DNA of 64,000 nt from Paracoccus amoyensis. Its GTDB lineage: Bacteria > Pseudomonadota > Alphaproteobacteria > Rhodobacterales > Rhodobacteraceae. Shown here in pieces: positions 33,574 to 42,779 of the stretch. The translations under genes were made by a program, and so were the position numbers. The stretch covers positions 620,001-684,000 of the forward strand of contig NZ_JACOQL010000001.1 of NCBI RefSeq assembly GCF_014490725.1, written 5' to 3'. Position 1 is the first letter of the stretch. The number at the start of each line of letters is the position of its first letter. The notes beneath the pieces are model-generated. The model did no database searches and had not been told where the DNA came from. It saw only the letters and a list, made by a program, of their open reading frames with translations.

Positions 33574-35075
33574 CCAATACGCTTTTTGATGCTTTGATGG
33601 AGATGAACAAGGAAACGGATCGCGATTTCCTGATCCTGCCCGACGGCGGCAGCCTGAGCTATCGCCAGATTTACGACCTGTCCGGCCAGATGGCGAATGA
33701 GTTGGAAACGCTTGGCGTGAAGCCCGGTGATCGCGTCGCCGTTCAGGTTGAAAAATCGCCCAGTGCTTTGGCGCTGTATTTGGCCACGCTGCGGATTGGT
33801 GCCGTCTTTCTACCGCTGAACACGGCCTATACGGCGTCCGAGATCGCGTATTTCATCGGCGATGCCACGCCAACCCTTGTGATCTGCGACCCGGCCCGAG
33901 AGGTGCTGCGCGATCAATTCATGGCGCAGGCTGCGACTTTGCGGACCATGGGGCCTGACGGGCAGGGCAGCTTTATGGATGCCGCACAGGCCCAGCCGGT
34001 CGAACATCAGCCGGTTGACCGTGATGGGAACGATCTGGCCGCGATCCTTTACACCTCTGGCACCACGGGGCGGTCCAAGGGCGCCATGCTAAGCCATGAC
34101 AATCTGCTGTCGAATGCACGCACGCTGGTTGATGCATGGCGCTTTACCTCGGACGATGTTTTGCTGCATGCGCTGCCGATCTTTCACACTCACGGACTGT
34201 TTGTGGCATCGAATGTCATCATGCTGTCCAGCGGGGCAATGATCTGGCTGCCAAAATTCGATGCCGCGCAGATTGTGGGTCTGTTGCCCAAGGCGACCAC
34301 GATGATGGGCGTTCCGACCTTTTACACCCGTCTGCTGGATCGTCCCGATTTCACGGCCGAACTGGTGGATCGGATGCGGCTGTTCACATCGGGCAGTGCG
34401 CCCTTGCTGGCGGAAACGCATCGCGCCTTTCAGGACCGCACCGGCCATCGCATTCTTGAACGCTATGGCATGACTGAAACGAATATGAACACCTCGAACC
34501 CCTATGACGGCGATCGCCGCGCGGGCACGGTGGGGCCGCCCTTGCCAGGGGTCGAATTGCGCGTCACCAGCGAAGGGGTCGAAGTGCCGCAAGGTCAGAT
34601 CGGCATGATCGAGGTTCGGGGTGCCAATGTGTTTCAGGGCTATTGGCAGATGCCGGAAAAAACCGCCGAGGAGCTGGCCGTGGATGGCTGGTTCACCACA
34701 GGCGATCTGGGCCTGATCGACGATGATGGCTATGTGACCATCGTCGGGCGCGGCAAGGATCTGATCATCTCGGGTGGGTTCAATATCTACCCGAAAGAGG
34801 TTGAACTGCTGATCGACGACATGCCGGGTGTGCTGGAAAGCGCGGTGATCGGCGTGCCGCATCCCGATTTTGGCGAAGGTGTTGTGGCCGTCATTGCGCG
34901 GGCCAAGGATGTCGAGCCGAACCCCGAGGGCATCATTGCCGAGCTTGCAGCCAAGCTGGCGAAATTCAAGCAACCCAAAAAGATCATCGTCATCGACGAA
35001 TTGCCCCGCAACACCATGGGCAAGGTGCAAAAGGCCGCCCTGCGCACCGAATACGGCAATCTGTTCACTGCCTGA
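33570..35075 (+). CDS. matB: malonyl-CoA synthetase
   Basis: A 501-residue adenylate-forming ligase that activates malonate with ATP and CoA. The P-loop is AAILYTSGTTGRSKGAMLSH near 150-170, the adenine motif is RYGMTETNMNTSNPYDGDR near 300, and the hinge/A8 motif is IVGRGKDLIISGGFNIYPKE near 390. The catalytic lysine is in PRNTMGKVQKAALR near the C-terminus. The absence of long insertions and the RYGMTE form fit MatB rather than a fatty-acid ligase. It is the last gene of the mat operon and ends inside a 17-base inverted repeat. Confidence 0.94.
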   Translation: MTNTLFDALMEMNKETDRDFLILPDGGSLSYRQIYDLSGQMANELETLGVKPGDRVAVQVEKSPSALALYLATLRIGAVFLPLNTAYTASEIAYFIGDATPTLVICDPAREVLRDQFMAQAATLRTMGPDGQGSFMDAAQAQPVEHQPVDRDGNDLAAILYTSGTTGRSKGAMLSHDNLLSNARTLVDAWRFTSDDVLLHALPIFHTHGLFVASNVIMLSSGAMIWLPKFDAAQIVGLLPKATTMMGVPTFYTRLLDRPDFTAELVDRMRLFTSGSAPLLAETHRAFQDRTGHRILERYGMTETNMNTSNPYDGDRRAGTVGPPLPGVELRVTSEGVEVPQGQIGMIEVRGANVFQGYWQMPEKTAEELAVDGWFTTGDLGLIDDDGYVTIVGRGKDLIISGGFNIYPKEVELLIDDMPGVLESAVIGVPHPDFGEGVVAVIARAKDVEPNPEGIIAELAAKLAKFKQPKKIIVIDELPRNTMGKVQKAALRTEYGNLFTA

Positions 35076-35117
35076 TCTGTCGCGCGGCAGCCACATCGGG
35101 TGCCGCGCGACAGATCA
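35073..35117. terminator. 17-base-pair bidirectional terminator containing both stop codons
   Basis: TGATCTGTCGCGCGGCA (35073-35089) and TGCCGCGCGACAGATCA (35101-35117) are perfect inverted repeats with an 11-base loop. The plus-strand arm begins with the matB stop TGA. On the minus strand the other arm begins with the TGA that would end the carnitine dehydrogenase fusion in its proper frame. No T-run follows. Confidence 0.75.
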
Positions 35118-36595
35118 AGGGCGTTGACCGACGAAACGCCCCGCCGATTGCGGGCGGGAAAGATGGCTGTGGCTGTGCGCAAGGCCATGAGTGTTGCAGC
35201 AATATCGGCGGAAACGGCAGCAGCTTTTTTTGCACGCGCATCGACATGCAACAGCATCTGTTCGGCGGATGCCAGAACCTCACCCGTGTCCGCATTCACG
35301 ATCTGGTGGAAAACGTGCATCCGCTTGTCGTCAGCATGCAGGATCTGGGTTTGCGTCAGATAGGCCTGCCCCTCATGCGCCTCACCCAGATGCATGATAT
35401 GCGTTTCGACCGTGTAATAGCTGCGACCCGAGGCGATGTAATCCGCATCCACCCCGATCCGGGCCAGAAGCGCGTCCGTGGTATCGCCAAAAACCTGCAA
35501 ATAGCGGTGTTCGGTCATGTGGCCGTTATAGTCGATCCATTCTGTCGGGACTGTGCCTGACAAAAGTTGCAGCGGCACGGTCCGGGCGTCCGGCGCGGTA
35601 TCGCGAAGCATCTGTTCCTGCTGGCGCAAAACCGCGCCCGCGCCCCAGCCTTTGCCGCCTTGCTGACCCGCCAGCGCACGCAAAATCGCCACCAGATTGT
35701 CGTCGCGGATACGTTCCAGATCGCGGATCGAGCGCCCTTCGGCCTGCGCATCCGATTGATCCGAAATCTTGTCGATCAATGCCTGATCCATGTCCGGCAC
35801 GTCCATCAGCTTGGTCCACGGCCATTTCAACGCCGGGCCAAACTGTCCAAGGAAGTGTCGCATCCCAGCTTCACCCCCGGCAATGCGATAGGTTTGGAAC
35901 AGCCCCATCTGTGCCCAGCGAAGGCCGAAGGAATAGCGGATCACATCGTCGATTTCGGTCACGCTGGCGATGTCATCCTTGATCAGCCAAAGCGCCTCTC
36001 GCCACAACGCCTCCAGCAGGCGATCACCGACGAAAGCTTCGATCTCTCGCGTGATGGTCACGGGCTTCATTCCCAGAGAGGTATAAATTTCCGTGGCGCG
36101 CTGAATTGTTTCGGCGCTGGTTCGCTGACCGCCGACAATCTCGACCAGCGGCAGCAGATAGACCGGGTTGTAGGGATGCGCGACCACCAGCCGTTCCGGG
36201 TGCTGCATCCCTTGTTGCAGATCGCTGGGCAGCAGGCCCGATGTGGATGACCCGATGATCGCATCCGGGGGTGCTGCCGCATCAATCGCCTGCAAGACGC
36301 GGTGTTTCAGGTCCAGTCGTTCCGGCACGCTTTCCTGAATCAGATGCGCCCCTGCCACGGCCTGTTCCAGACTGTCGGCAAAGCGCAATCTGCCGCGTTC
36401 GGGCAAAGGTGCATTCAGCAGCGCGACAGTTGCACGTTCCGCATTCGCCAGAACCTCGGCCACGATCCGCTGGGCGTCGGGTGCCGGATCAAAGACATCG
36501 ACATCCACCCCCGCCAGCAGCAGCCGCGCAATCCAGCCCGCGCCGATGACGCCGCCCCCGATACAGGCGGCTTTGGACAGCTTCACGCCGCTCAC
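35115..36595 (-). CDS. cdhA: carnitine dehydrogenase fused to betainyl-CoA thioesterase, C-terminal frameshift
   Basis: A fusion of L-carnitine 3-dehydrogenase (about 1-320) and a hotdog thioesterase (about 340-480). The NAD site is [20 protein letters not shown]; the HAD core has [12 protein letters not shown] and [18 protein letters not shown]. The thioesterase motif is [19 protein letters not shown]. Start is the GTG at 36595, overlapping the BKACE stop by four bases. Near 35179-35182 one base seems missing: in the next frame the sequence reads [20 protein letters not shown] and stops at 35115-35117, as expected for the family. Uncorrected, the frame runs on antisense through matB to 34787. 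In Pseudomonas the two activities are separate proteins, CdhA and CdhC. Confidence 0.85.
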
Positions 36596-37497
36596 CACCG
36601 TTTCTCCAGTTTCAGTTTTTGCCGCACCTCGGCGGGCGTTAGCAGACAACCGCCCAATGTCTGCACAACCGTCGCCGCACGCGCGACCAGATCTTCGTTT
36701 GTCGCCAGAACGCCCTTGTCCAACCAGATGTTATCTTCAAGTCCGACGCGGATATTGCCGCCCGCCAGCATCGCCAGCGCGGCAAAAGGCAGCTGATTGC
36801 GACCGATGGAAAAGGCCGAGAATGTCCAGTCATCAGGCACGCTGTCGACGATGGCCTTGAAGGTGCCCAGATCATCGGGGGCACCCCATGGGATACCCAT
36901 GCAAAGCTGGATCATCACCGGATCGTCGATCACGCCCTGCGCCTTCAGCCATTTTGCCAGCAGCAAGTGGCCGGTATCGAACACCTCGATTTCCGGGCGA
37001 ACGCCCAGGGCCTGTATTTGCCGACCCATCTCTTTCAACATGGCCGGAGTATTGGTCATGACGTAATCGCCTTCACCGAAATTCATCGTGCCGCAATCCA
37101 GCGTGCAGATTTCAGGGCGCAATTCGGCGATATGGACCAGACGTTCGGCCGCGCCGACCATGTCGGTTCCTTCGGCATTCACGGGGAAAGGGGATTCGGT
37201 TGATCCAAGGACCAGATCGCCGCCCATGCCCGCGGTCAGGTTCAGCACCATGTCCACGCCGGAATCGCGGATGCGTTCGACCACCTCGCGATACAGGGCC
37301 GGGTCGCGGGCACCCTTGCCGGTGTCGGGGTCGCGGACATGGATATGGGCAATCGCCGCGCCTGCCTTTGCCGCCGCGATCGAGGATTCGGCGATCTGCT
37401 GTGGCGTGACCGGCACCTTGTCCGAACGCCCGGTCGTGTCGCCCGCGCCGGTGACGGCGCAGGTAATAAAGACTTCTCGGTTCGGGGTCAGTCCCAT
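36592..37497 (-). CDS. cdhB: BKACE enzyme, probable 3-dehydrocarnitine:acetyl-CoA trimethylamine transferase
   Basis: A 301-residue DUF849/BKACE-family enzyme. It keeps the zinc ligands in [20 protein letters not shown] and VFDTGHLL, and the glutamate region of the family. BKACE enzymes cleave beta-keto acids with acetyl-CoA; for dehydrocarnitine the products are betainyl-CoA and acetoacetate. The start is the ATG preceded by AAGGACG; an ATG 20 codons upstream is unlikely. It overlaps the carnitine dehydrogenase-thioesterase fusion, whose thioesterase would release glycine betaine. A CdhR-like activator is divergent, supporting this substrate over others in the family. Confidence 0.88.
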   Translation of the reverse strand: MGLTPNREVFITCAVTGAGDTTGRSDKVPVTPQQIAESSIAAAKAGAAIAHIHVRDPDTGKGARDPALYREVVERIRDSGVDMVLNLTAGMGGDLVLGSTESPFPVNAEGTDMVGAAERLVHIAELRPEICTLDCGTMNFGEGDYVMTNTPAMLKEMGRQIQALGVRPEIEVFDTGHLLLAKWLKAQGVIDDPVMIQLCMGIPWGAPDDLGTFKAIVDSVPDDWTFSAFSIGRNQLPFAALAMLAGGNIRVGLEDNIWLDKGVLATNEDLVARAATVVQTLGGCLLTPAEVRQKLKLEKRW

Positions 37498-37565
37498 GGT
37501 TCGCGTCCTTGCTGTAACAAACTTTCGATCAGCTTGACGGATCAGCCTTTTTCTCATTTATCATA

Positions 37566-37594
37566 TTGCGCAATCAACTTAACGAACTGCGCAA
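37566..37594. promoter_or_regulatory. paired TGCGCAA motifs between cdhB and cdhR
   Basis: TTGCGCAA (37566-37573, itself a palindrome) and CTGCGCAA (37587-37594) are 21 bases apart, two helical turns, in the 99-base divergent gap. They could bind the CdhR-like activator or be part of promoters. The second copy ends two bases before the cdhR start. Confidence 0.4.
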
Positions 37595-37596
37595 AG

Positions 37597-38565
37597 ATGA
37601 TTTTCGAGCGAACCGACGAAACCCTGACCGCAACAATCCTTGTCCTGCCCGAGGCATCCTTGATGAGCCTTGCCGCAACGCTTGACCCGATGCGGGCGGC
37701 GAACAGGATTTCCGGCGGCATGCCTTATCGCTGGAAGGTCGTGTCGATTGACGGCGCGTCGGTCCCTACCAGTTGCGGTTTGTCGATTCAGGTTGATTGT
37801 CCATTTTCGCCGCGCGAACGCGTTGACATGTTGATTGTCGTGGCGGCCTTTGGGGTGTTTCGCCACGCAACGCAAACAGTTCTGTCGGCAGTGCGTCAGG
37901 GCGCACAGCATGCCCGTATGATCGGCGGGGTCGAGGCGGGCAGTTGGGTATTGGCAATGACCGGGCTCTTGGATGACCGTCGCGCCACAACCCATTGGGA
38001 GGATCTGGAGGATTTCGCCACCCGATTTCCGCTGGTCAAGGTGATCCCCGACCGTTGGGTCGTGGACGATCACATCTTCACCACGGGCGGGGCCGCGCCA
38101 GCGCTGGACTTCATGCTGGCCATGATCCGCGCAAGGCAAGGCTTTGGCGAGGCGTTGAACGTCGCCAGCCTGTATGTCTACGAAGAAGTTCACCTGCCAT
38201 CAGACGCGCAGCCGCTTGTGTCGATGGGCCGTATTGGCAAGCTGGAAAGGCGGGTTGCCAACGCGATCCGCGTGATGGAAGAACATCTGGAAGCGCCCCT
38301 GCCGGTCAGTGTGATCGCCAGCCGTTCAGGTTGTTCGGCACGAACGCTTGAAAACCTGTTCCGCGATTCTGTCCAGATCTCGCCCGGGGCTTACTATCTG
38401 TCGCTGCGGTTGCAGGCGGCGCGGCGGCTGATTGCGGACACGGATTTGTCGATGGCGGAAACGGCCGTGCGCACCGGCTTTTCATCCATCGCATCGCTGT
38501 CACGCGCATTCAGGCGGCAGTTCGGGCATCCCCCATCTGCCGCCCGGCACAGATCAAAGACCTAG
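37597..38565 (+). CDS. cdhR: CdhR-like GATase1-AraC transcriptional regulator
   Basis: A 322-residue regulator. An N-terminal DJ-1/PfpI-like ligand domain (about 10-185) contains IGGVEAGSWVLAMTGLLDDR and RATTHWEDLEDFATRFP, characteristic of the GbdR/CdhR/ArgR subgroup. A C-terminal AraC DNA-binding domain (about 215-318) has PVSVIASRSGCSARTLENLF and a second helix-turn-helix SMAETAVRTGFSSIASLSRAF. The ATG at 37597 is chosen over a long upstream extension that lies antisense to cdhB. Divergent from cdhB and convergent with a quaternary-amine binding protein gene, it is probably the carnitine-responsive activator. Confidence 0.9.
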   Translation: MIFERTDETLTATILVLPEASLMSLAATLDPMRAANRISGGMPYRWKVVSIDGASVPTSCGLSIQVDCPFSPRERVDMLIVVAAFGVFRHATQTVLSAVRQGAQHARMIGGVEAGSWVLAMTGLLDDRRATTHWEDLEDFATRFPLVKVIPDRWVVDDHIFTTGGAAPALDFMLAMIRARQGFGEALNVASLYVYEEVHLPSDAQPLVSMGRIGKLERRVANAIRVMEEHLEAPLPVSVIASRSGCSARTLENLFRDSVQISPGAYYLSLRLQAARRLIADTDLSMAETAVRTGFSSIASLSRAFRRQFGHPPSAARHRSKT

Positions 38566-39492
38566 GGCTTCCTTTGCGGCGGGCAGGGCAGGCTGGCCCT
38601 CCAAGGTCGTCACATCCGCCAGCCACGCATCCAGCGCAGCGGGATTTTCCTTTAACCAGCGTTCGGCGGCCTCGTCCGGGGCCATCGCCTCATCAAGGAT
38701 ATAGGTCATCATCACATCCTCGGCCTCGACGGTGAAGATCAGGTTTTTCAGGAACTTGCCAAGATTGGGGCAGTCTTTTGAAAAACCGACGCGGGTATTG
38801 GTCAACACCTGTGCACCGCCATCGTCGGGGCCGAATACATCGTCGCCATCGGTCAGATACTCGATCTCATAGCGCACATTCATCGGGTGCGGACGCCAGC
38901 CAAAGAACACGATGTCACCTTCGGACTGGATGGTCCGCTGAACCTGCGCCAGCATGCCCTGTTCACTGGATTCAACAAGTTCGAACCCGGACAGGCCGAA
39001 TTTATCACCTTCGATCATTTCAAGGATCGTTGCGTTGGCACCGCTGCCCGATTCAATCCCATAGATCTGGCTGCCCAGCTGGTCCTTGAAGGCCGCAATG
39101 TCGGAATAGGTTTTCAGCCCGGCATCAAAGCTTTTCTTCGGCACGGCAAAGCCGATCTTCGCGCCTGTCAGATTGGTCTGGACGACCTCGATCTGCCCGG
39201 CCTCGACCAGCGGTTTCTGATTTTGCTCCTGAACGGGCATCCAATTGCCAAGGAAAATGTCGGTATCGCCGGATTTCAGCGATTCGAACGTCACCGCGAC
39301 AGACAGGACCGAGACGTCCGGCTCATACCCCAATGCTTCCAGCAGAGTCGTCGCGACAGCCGTCGTTGCGGTGATATCGGTCCAGCCTACATCCGAAAAG
39401 CTGGGTGCCTGACAGGTTGCCGGGTCTTCCTGTGCGCTGGCTTGCGTTGCTGCAAGTGAGGCGAAAATTCCGGCTGCAATAATGCGCTTCAT
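38554..39492 (-). CDS. carnitine/choline/betaine ABC transporter substrate-binding protein (CaiX-like)
   Basis: A 312-residue OpuAC-family binding protein with a signal peptide (1-20, ending ATQASAQ). The mature region has VGWTDITATTAVATTLLEAL near 35, IFLGNWMPVQEQNQKP near 80 and FFGWRPHPMNVRYEIEYL near 200, with tryptophans that would form the aromatic box for a trimethylammonium group. ATG chosen for its GGAGG site; an ATG 17 codons earlier adds no signal features. In Pseudomonas the orthologous gene caiX sits in the cdh cluster. No permease or ATPase gene is nearby. Its 3' end overlaps the convergent cdhR gene by 12 bases. Confidence 0.88.
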   Translation of the reverse strand: MKRIIAAGIFASLAATQASAQEDPATCQAPSFSDVGWTDITATTAVATTLLEALGYEPDVSVLSVAVTFESLKSGDTDIFLGNWMPVQEQNQKPLVEAGQIEVVQTNLTGAKIGFAVPKKSFDAGLKTYSDIAAFKDQLGSQIYGIESGSGANATILEMIEGDKFGLSGFELVESSEQGMLAQVQRTIQSEGDIVFFGWRPHPMNVRYEIEYLTDGDDVFGPDDGGAQVLTNTRVGFSKDCPNLGKFLKNLIFTVEAEDVMMTYILDEAMAPDEAAERWLKENPAALDAWLADVTTLEGQPALPAAKEALGL

Positions 39493-39615
39493 CGTCGTTC
39501 CCTCCGTTGTTGGATTGGCACGCGATGGTTCCGCCACCGTCATGCCCTAAGGGAAGTGTAAATGGCGTTTGGGCAGGCAGTTGGCAAATTCCGAAGCAAT
39601 TTTTACAAGATACGA

Positions 39616-39642
39616 AAACGCCCGCCTGTTCAGCGGGCGTTT
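39616..39642 (-). terminator. terminator of the tripartite transporter operon
   Basis: AAACGCCCGC (39616-39625) pairs with GCGGGCGTTT (39633-39642) around CTGTTCA. On the minus strand the stem is followed by a T-rich tract. It lies just after the TctA stop. Confidence 0.8.
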
Positions 39643-39648
39643 GAGAGT

Positions 39649-41166
39649 TCAGTCTTCGTCCGCCGCCAATTGCGACAGAACCTGCCCTTTGCCACGCGCC
39701 CGCATGATCAGCGGCACAACAAGGGCCAGCAGCGCGATCAGCAGCAACACTGCCGCAACGGGGGATTGGACAAGTGTGAACCAGTCGCCCTGGCTGATTG
39801 ACAGCGCACGGCGCAGTTGCTGTTCTGCCATCGGACCAAGGATCAGGCCCACGACCAGCGGCGCAATCGGATAGCCGTAAAGCCGCATCACATAGCCCAC
39901 GACGCCAAAGGCCAGCAGCATCCCCAATTCGAAGGTCGATGGGTTTGCGCCGATCGTGCCCAGGGTCGCGAACAACAGGATGCCCGCGTAAAGCCATGGG
40001 CGGGGGATGGTCAGCAATTTGACCCACAAGCCGATCAGCGGCAGGTTCAGAACCAGCAGCATGGCGTTGGCGATCAGAAGCGAGGCGATCAGCCCCCAGA
40101 CCAATGTCGGATTGGTCGCAAACAGCAGCGGTCCGGGTTGCAGACCAAACTGTTGGAAACCGGCCAGCATGATCGCGGCGGTCGCCGTGGTCGGCAGGCC
40201 CAGCGTCAGCAGCGGGACCAGCGTGCCTGCGGCGGATGCGTTATTTGCGGCCTCGGGTCCGGCGACGCCTTCGATTGCGCCTTCGCCGAATTCTTCGGGA
40301 TGCTTCGACAGTTTCTTTTCGGTCGCGTAGGAAAGGAAGGTTCCGATTTCGGCCCCGCCCGCAGGCATGGCACCGATGGGAAAGCCGATTGCGGTGCCGC
40401 GCAGCCATGGTTTCCATGACCGTGCCCAATCCTGACGATTCATCCAGACCGAACCTTTGACAGCCTCGACCTTGTCGTCCTCTTGGCCCGATTTGCCCGC
40501 GACATACAGAACCTCGCCCACGGCGAACATGGCGACGGCCATGGTCGTGACCTCGATCCCGTCCAGCAGTTCGGGCACTCCGAACGCCAACCGGGCCTGA
40601 CCTGACAGTTGGTCAATCCCGATGCAGGCCAACGCCAGCCCGATGAACAGCGATGTCAGGCCACGAAGTGCCGAATCGCCAAATGCGGCCGAAACGGTGA
40701 CGAAGGCCAGCACCATCAGCGCGAAATATTCACGCGGACCAAAGACCAGCGCCACCTTGACGATCCAGGGTGCAAGAAAGGCCAGCATCAGCGTGGCGAT
40801 AAGACCCGCGACGAAAGACCCGATGGCCGCGGTCGCAAGGGCAGGGCCGCCGCGCCCCTTCCGGGCCATCTTGTTCCCCTCAAGCGCGGTAATGATGGAG
40901 GCACTTTCGCCCGGAGTATTCAGCAGGATAGAGGTGGTCGAGCCGCCATACATGCCGCCGTAGTAAATACCTGCGAACATGATCAGCGATCCGGCCGGGT
41001 CCAGCCGATAGGTCACGGGCAGCAACAATGCGACCGTCAGGGCCGGGCCAATTCCTGGCAAGACACCGACGGCTGTGCCCAGCGTCACCCCGATCAGCGC
41101 GTAAAGCAGCATCATCGGCTCGGAAGCAGTTGCCAGACCTTGAAGAAGAAAATCGAATGCACCCAC
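39649..41166 (-). CDS. tctA: tripartite tricarboxylate transporter large permease TctA
   Basis: A 505-residue permease of the TTT family with about eleven to twelve membrane segments. The N-terminal signature [20 protein letters not shown] and the later [20 protein letters not shown] are diagnostic; a second [20 protein letters not shown] lies near 265. Start chosen at a GTG ([11 protein letters not shown]) four bases after the TctB stop and close to a GAGG site, rather than the longer ATG frame inside tctB. It is the last gene of tctC-tctB-tctA. Confidence 0.93.
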   Translation of the reverse strand: MGAFDFLLQGLATASEPMMLLYALIGVTLGTAVGVLPGIGPALTVALLLPVTYRLDPAGSLIMFAGIYYGGMYGGSTTSILLNTPGESASIITALEGNKMARKGRGGPALATAAIGSFVAGLIATLMLAFLAPWIVKVALVFGPREYFALMVLAFVTVSAAFGDSALRGLTSLFIGLALACIGIDQLSGQARLAFGVPELLDGIEVTTMAVAMFAVGEVLYVAGKSGQEDDKVEAVKGSVWMNRQDWARSWKPWLRGTAIGFPIGAMPAGGAEIGTFLSYATEKKLSKHPEEFGEGAIEGVAGPEAANNASAAGTLVPLLTLGLPTTATAAIMLAGFQQFGLQPGPLLFATNPTLVWGLIASLLIANAMLLVLNLPLIGLWVKLLTIPRPWLYAGILLFATLGTIGANPSTFELGMLLAFGVVGYVMRLYGYPIAPLVVGLILGPMAEQQLRRALSISQGDWFTLVQSPVAAVLLLIALLALVVPLIMRARGKGQVLSQLAADED

Positions 41167-41170
41167 GGGC

Positions 41171-41665
41171 TCAACCTCCGGGGAAGAACAGACGCTCAAG
41201 CGGCCCGGCGGGCAGATGCAGCATCAGAAGTTGCGAAAAAATCACCCAGACGACAAAAGACAGGGCGATCCCGATGGGCAAGGTCATGGCCAGATTGCGC
41301 TTGCCAAAGGCGCGGGCGACCATGGCAAAGAGAAATCCCGTCGCAATGGAAAATCCGGCCGGATGCAGCAGCAGTAACTGTGCTGCAAGGCCGCCAATGA
41401 CCCACAGCACGGGGGATACCCGCTGATGTTCGGGATGACGGAAATCACCGCGAAACCCTTCGATCACGGTCCAGATCGACAGGCCCAGAATACAGAATGC
41501 CACGACGCGCGGAACGCTGGCCGGTCCGACGCCGGAATAGCCGCCCATATCGGCAAGGCGCGCGCTGTCCCACAGCATCACGCCAGCAAGCGCCGCCAAT
41601 CCGGCCGCGATGATGAGCGCCGCCACAGGGTGGCGGCGCGCGTGTTGTTGATCGCCGGTGCTCAT
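41171..41665 (-). CDS. tctB: tripartite tricarboxylate transporter small permease TctB
   Basis: A 164-residue membrane protein with four helices (about 15-33, 48-65, 85-105 and 125-150). The loop [20 protein letters not shown] is the usual TctB N-terminal periplasmic pattern. It overlaps tctC by four bases (41662-41665) and is followed closely by tctA. It forms the membrane complex with TctA; the transported substrate is a carboxylate of unknown identity. Confidence 0.9.
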   Translation of the reverse strand: MSTGDQQHARRHPVAALIIAAGLAALAGVMLWDSARLADMGGYSGVGPASVPRVVAFCILGLSIWTVIEGFRGDFRHPEHQRVSPVLWVIGGLAAQLLLLHPAGFSIATGFLFAMVARAFGKRNLAMTLPIGIALSFVVWVIFSQLLMLHLPAGPLERLFFPGG

Positions 41666-42603
41666 TTCACCAGACCGATTTCTTTCAGGATGGCTTCGGT
41701 CGCGGCAGTGTCTTCGGCCAGCTGCGCATCAAACTCGGCACCCGACAGATAGGTGTCCATCCAGCCTTTGTCGGCCAGCTGTTTCTGCCAGTTTTCCGAT
41801 TTCACCATCGTTTCGATGTCGGCCTGAATCTTGGCCTTTTGTTCATCGCTCAGATCGGGGCCAGCGGCGACCATGCGCCAGTTTTGCAGGTCGATGTCCA
41901 GACCGGCTTCTTTCAGCGTCGGGGCGTCCACACCTTCCAGACGCTCGGGCGAGGACACCGCCAGCAGGCGCAATGTGCCAGCCTCGATTTGCGGTTGGAA
42001 CTCGCCCAGCGAGGACACACCAGCGGTCACCTGATTGCCAAGGATCGCGGCCAGGGCTTCGCCGCCACCCGAATAGGCGATGTAGTTGATGGTGGTCGGA
42101 TCAACACCTGCCGCCTTGGCAATCATGCCAACGGCGATATGATCGGTGCCGCCGGCCGAACCGCCAGCCCAGCTGACCGCGCCTGGATTTTCCTTCAGCG
42201 CCGCGACAAGACCCTGCATGTCCTGAATTTCAGAGGCTGCCGGAACCACGATAGCTTCATATTCGCCGGTCAGGCGCGCAATGGGGGTGACGTCGGCCAG
42301 CGAAACGGGCGAATTGTTGGTCAGGATCGCGCCAACCATGACATAACCGCCAACGATCAGCGCGTCTGCATTGCCTTTGTTCTGGCTTGCAAATTGCGCC
42401 AGACCAATCGTGCCGCCAGCGCCGGGCACGTTCTGAACCTGCACCGAGCCCGAGATTCCGTCTTCCTGCATCACCGTCTGCATGGTGCGTGCGGTCTGAT
42501 CCCAGCCACCGCCGGGGTTCGCCGGGGCGATGATGGTATAGTCGGCAAATGCTGGAACGGCCATCGCACTTGCGAAAAGGCCAGCAAGAACAAAACGCTT
42601 CAT
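41662..42603 (-). CDS. tctC: tripartite tricarboxylate transporter substrate-binding protein TctC
   Basis: A 313-residue periplasmic binding protein with a signal peptide (1-20, ending VPAFAD). YTIIAPANPGGGWDQTARTM is the conserved ligand-loop start, and VQNVPGAGGTIGLAQFA and WAGGSAGGTDHIAVGM are further family motifs. The ATG follows a GGAGG site by six bases. It begins the tctCBA operon; a separate binding protein gene lies 177 bases upstream on the same strand, and the TctDE-type regulators are divergent beyond that. A hairpin CCCGCA-TGAT-TGCGGG (42708-42723) is in the leader. Confidence 0.93.
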   Translation of the reverse strand: MKRFVLAGLFASAMAVPAFADYTIIAPANPGGGWDQTARTMQTVMQEDGISGSVQVQNVPGAGGTIGLAQFASQNKGNADALIVGGYVMVGAILTNNSPVSLADVTPIARLTGEYEAIVVPAASEIQDMQGLVAALKENPGAVSWAGGSAGGTDHIAVGMIAKAAGVDPTTINYIAYSGGGEALAAILGNQVTAGVSSLGEFQPQIEAGTLRLLAVSSPERLEGVDAPTLKEAGLDIDLQNWRMVAAGPDLSDEQKAKIQADIETMVKSENWQKQLADKGWMDTYLSGAEFDAQLAEDTAATEAILKEIGLVK

Positions 42604-42779
42604 GTGTTTCCTCCACAGATTCCGGGGTCGGGCGTTGCCACCCGGTTAGGTCTATTTTGTGTTGATCGGGACCGCGCCTCTCCCAAAGCGCAAGTCACCC
42701 TCCTGAACCCGCATGATTGCGGGCCTGAGAAGGTTACAGCACAGGAACCTGTCATGGACCTGACATTTTTTGAAAAAAC

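Noticed and set aside
34787..35114. About 100 codons of extra C-terminus on the carnitine dehydrogenase fusion
   Set aside because: The stretch is antisense to matB, which has all expected motifs. The family-like end exists in the next frame and stops at 35115.
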